DNA of 5,910 nt from Myxococcales bacterium (GTDB taxonomy: Bacteria; Myxococcota_A; Polyangia; Polyangiales; JADJMO01): the NCBI GenBank assembly GCA_021783935.1, contig JAJXTK010000418.1, forward strand, positions 1-5,910. Direction: 5' to 3'. Both the position numbers and the translations under genes were made by a program. This document shows positions 5,313 to 5,910 of the stretch, one piece after another. Numbering within the stretch: the first letter of the stretch is position 1; the number at the start of each line of letters is the position of its first letter. Under the pieces are notes generated by a model, which was given only the letters and a program-made list of their open reading frames with translations, did not search any database and had not been told where the DNA came from.

Positions 5313-5910
5313 ATGATCCCCGGACTCGGAAAACCCCAGCTCGTCGTCGGCAGCGCACCGACCTGCGACATCGTGCTCCAGGGCCCCGGCGTGGCGCCGC
5401 AGCACCTGACGCTCTCGGTGCTTGGCCAGCAGCTCGTCGTGACCGACCTCGTCGGCGCGACGACGCACGGGGCGCTGCTCCCGCCGAACGTACCGACGCC
5501 GGTGCAGCTGCAGCAGCCGCTCTACGCCGGCCAGACGCCGGTGCCGCTCAACCACCCGATGGTGGGCCTGCTGTTGCTCGCGCCAGGGAGCGCGCCGCCG
5601 CAGGCCGGGCGCATCTCGATCGGGCGCGACCCGGCGCGCGTGAACGTCGCGATCCCGCACCCGGCGGTCTCGGGGCTGCACGCGACGATCGACTTCGGCG
5701 CGCGCACGATCACCGACCACGAGTCGAAGTCGGGCACGTACATCGGCGGCCAGAGGATCCCGCCGAACCACCCGATGCCGCTCGACGCCACGGGCATCGT
5801 GCAGCTCGGCCCGATCACGCTGGCGGCGGGGCACCTGCAGTCGCTCGCGCCGCCCGCGCCGCAGTTCGGCGCCGCGCCCGTCGCGCCCGTGGCCTACGCG
5901 CCGGCCGCCA
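5313..5910 (+). CDS. Tandem FHA-domain protein, N-terminal part (runs off the right edge)
   Basis: From ATG 5313 the frame is open to the window end (199 complete codons). Two FHA-like units are visible. The first (about residues 8-75) is degenerate: VVGSAPTCDIVL has Gly-Ser instead of Gly-Arg, APQH (28-31) replaces SRxH, and the later Asp45...Thr-His-Gly (51-53) loop lacks the Ser/Asn pair. The second (about 97-175) is near canonical: ISIGRDP (Arg105), VSGLHA (119-124) and ESKSGTYIGG (137-146), with Ser140 where Asn is usual. A Pro/Ala linker begins at about 179 and continues to the edge. No signal peptide is present, so the FHA part is cytoplasmic. Two N-terminal FHA domains followed by a linker are known from mycobacterial Rv1747, where an ABC exporter follows; a similar C-terminus here is possible but unseen. 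It could also be a stand-alone adaptor. The start is supported by a ribosome binding site, and the gene probably belongs to the same operon. Confidence 0.85.
   Translation, partial: MIPGLGKPQLVVGSAPTCDIVLQGPGVAPQHLTLSVLGQQLVVTDLVGATTHGALLPPNVPTPVQLQQPLYAGQTPVPLNHPMVGLLLLAPGSAPPQAGRISIGRDPARVNVAIPHPAVSGLHATIDFGARTITDHESKSGTYIGGQRIPPNHPMPLDATGIVQLGPITLAAGHLQSLAPPAPQFGAAPVAPVAYAPAA

Noticed and set aside
3741..5834. Very long minus-strand open frame (697 codons) opposite the PP2C and tandem-FHA genes
   Set aside because: Its translation is dominated by Arg, Gly and Ala without recognisable domains, and the opposite strand encodes complete PP2C and FHA motifs. Long antisense frames are expected at this GC content.
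219..5910. Type VI secretion post-translational control cluster (FHA protein plus PP2C phosphatase)
   Set aside because: FHA and PP2C genes do occur with type VI systems, but no secretion structural gene is in the window, and the vWA-TM-FHA protein is not a known member of that pathway. It stays open only if secretion genes lie nearby.

Overview
The window is very GC-rich, with coding third positions almost always G or C. It encodes Pro/Ala-rich, multi-domain, eukaryote-like signalling proteins: FHA phosphothreonine readers, a PP2C phosphatase, zinc ribbons and a von Willebrand A (vWA) domain. This style fits a myxobacterium-type genome (Myxococcota, perhaps Polyangiales). That placement is an inference from composition and architecture, because no rRNA or other marker is present.

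Layout. Positions 1-133 hold the 5' end of a minus-strand gene that starts with a zinc ribbon and runs off the left edge. An 85-bp divergent intergenic region (134-218) with a small palindrome follows. Rightward from it run four closely spaced plus-strand genes: (a) 219-1097, a soluble zinc ribbon-linker-FHA protein; (b) 1131-3785, a large predicted type I membrane protein with signal peptide, vWA-like domain, one transmembrane helix, Pro-rich linker, zinc ribbon and C-terminal FHA domain; (c) 3840-5243, a membrane-anchored PP2C Ser/Thr phosphatase with a low-complexity tail; (d) 5313-5910, the 5' end of a tandem-FHA protein cut by the right edge. The gaps are 33, 54 and 69 nt, and genes b, c and d each have a purine-rich ribosome binding site, so one operon is likely. 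A perfect 13-bp GC-rich inverted repeat lies between c and d.

How the parts could work together (inference). Four FHA domains, one of them degenerate, and a PP2C phosphatase suggest a phosphothreonine circuit at the inner membrane. The vWA protein would sense or bind something outside the cytoplasm and present an FHA domain inside. The soluble FHA protein and the tandem-FHA protein would bind phosphorylated partners, and the phosphatase would reset the system. No Hanks-type kinase is visible, so it would have to be encoded outside the window, possibly by the truncated divergent gene. No mobile elements, CRISPR arrays, tRNAs or rRNAs were seen.
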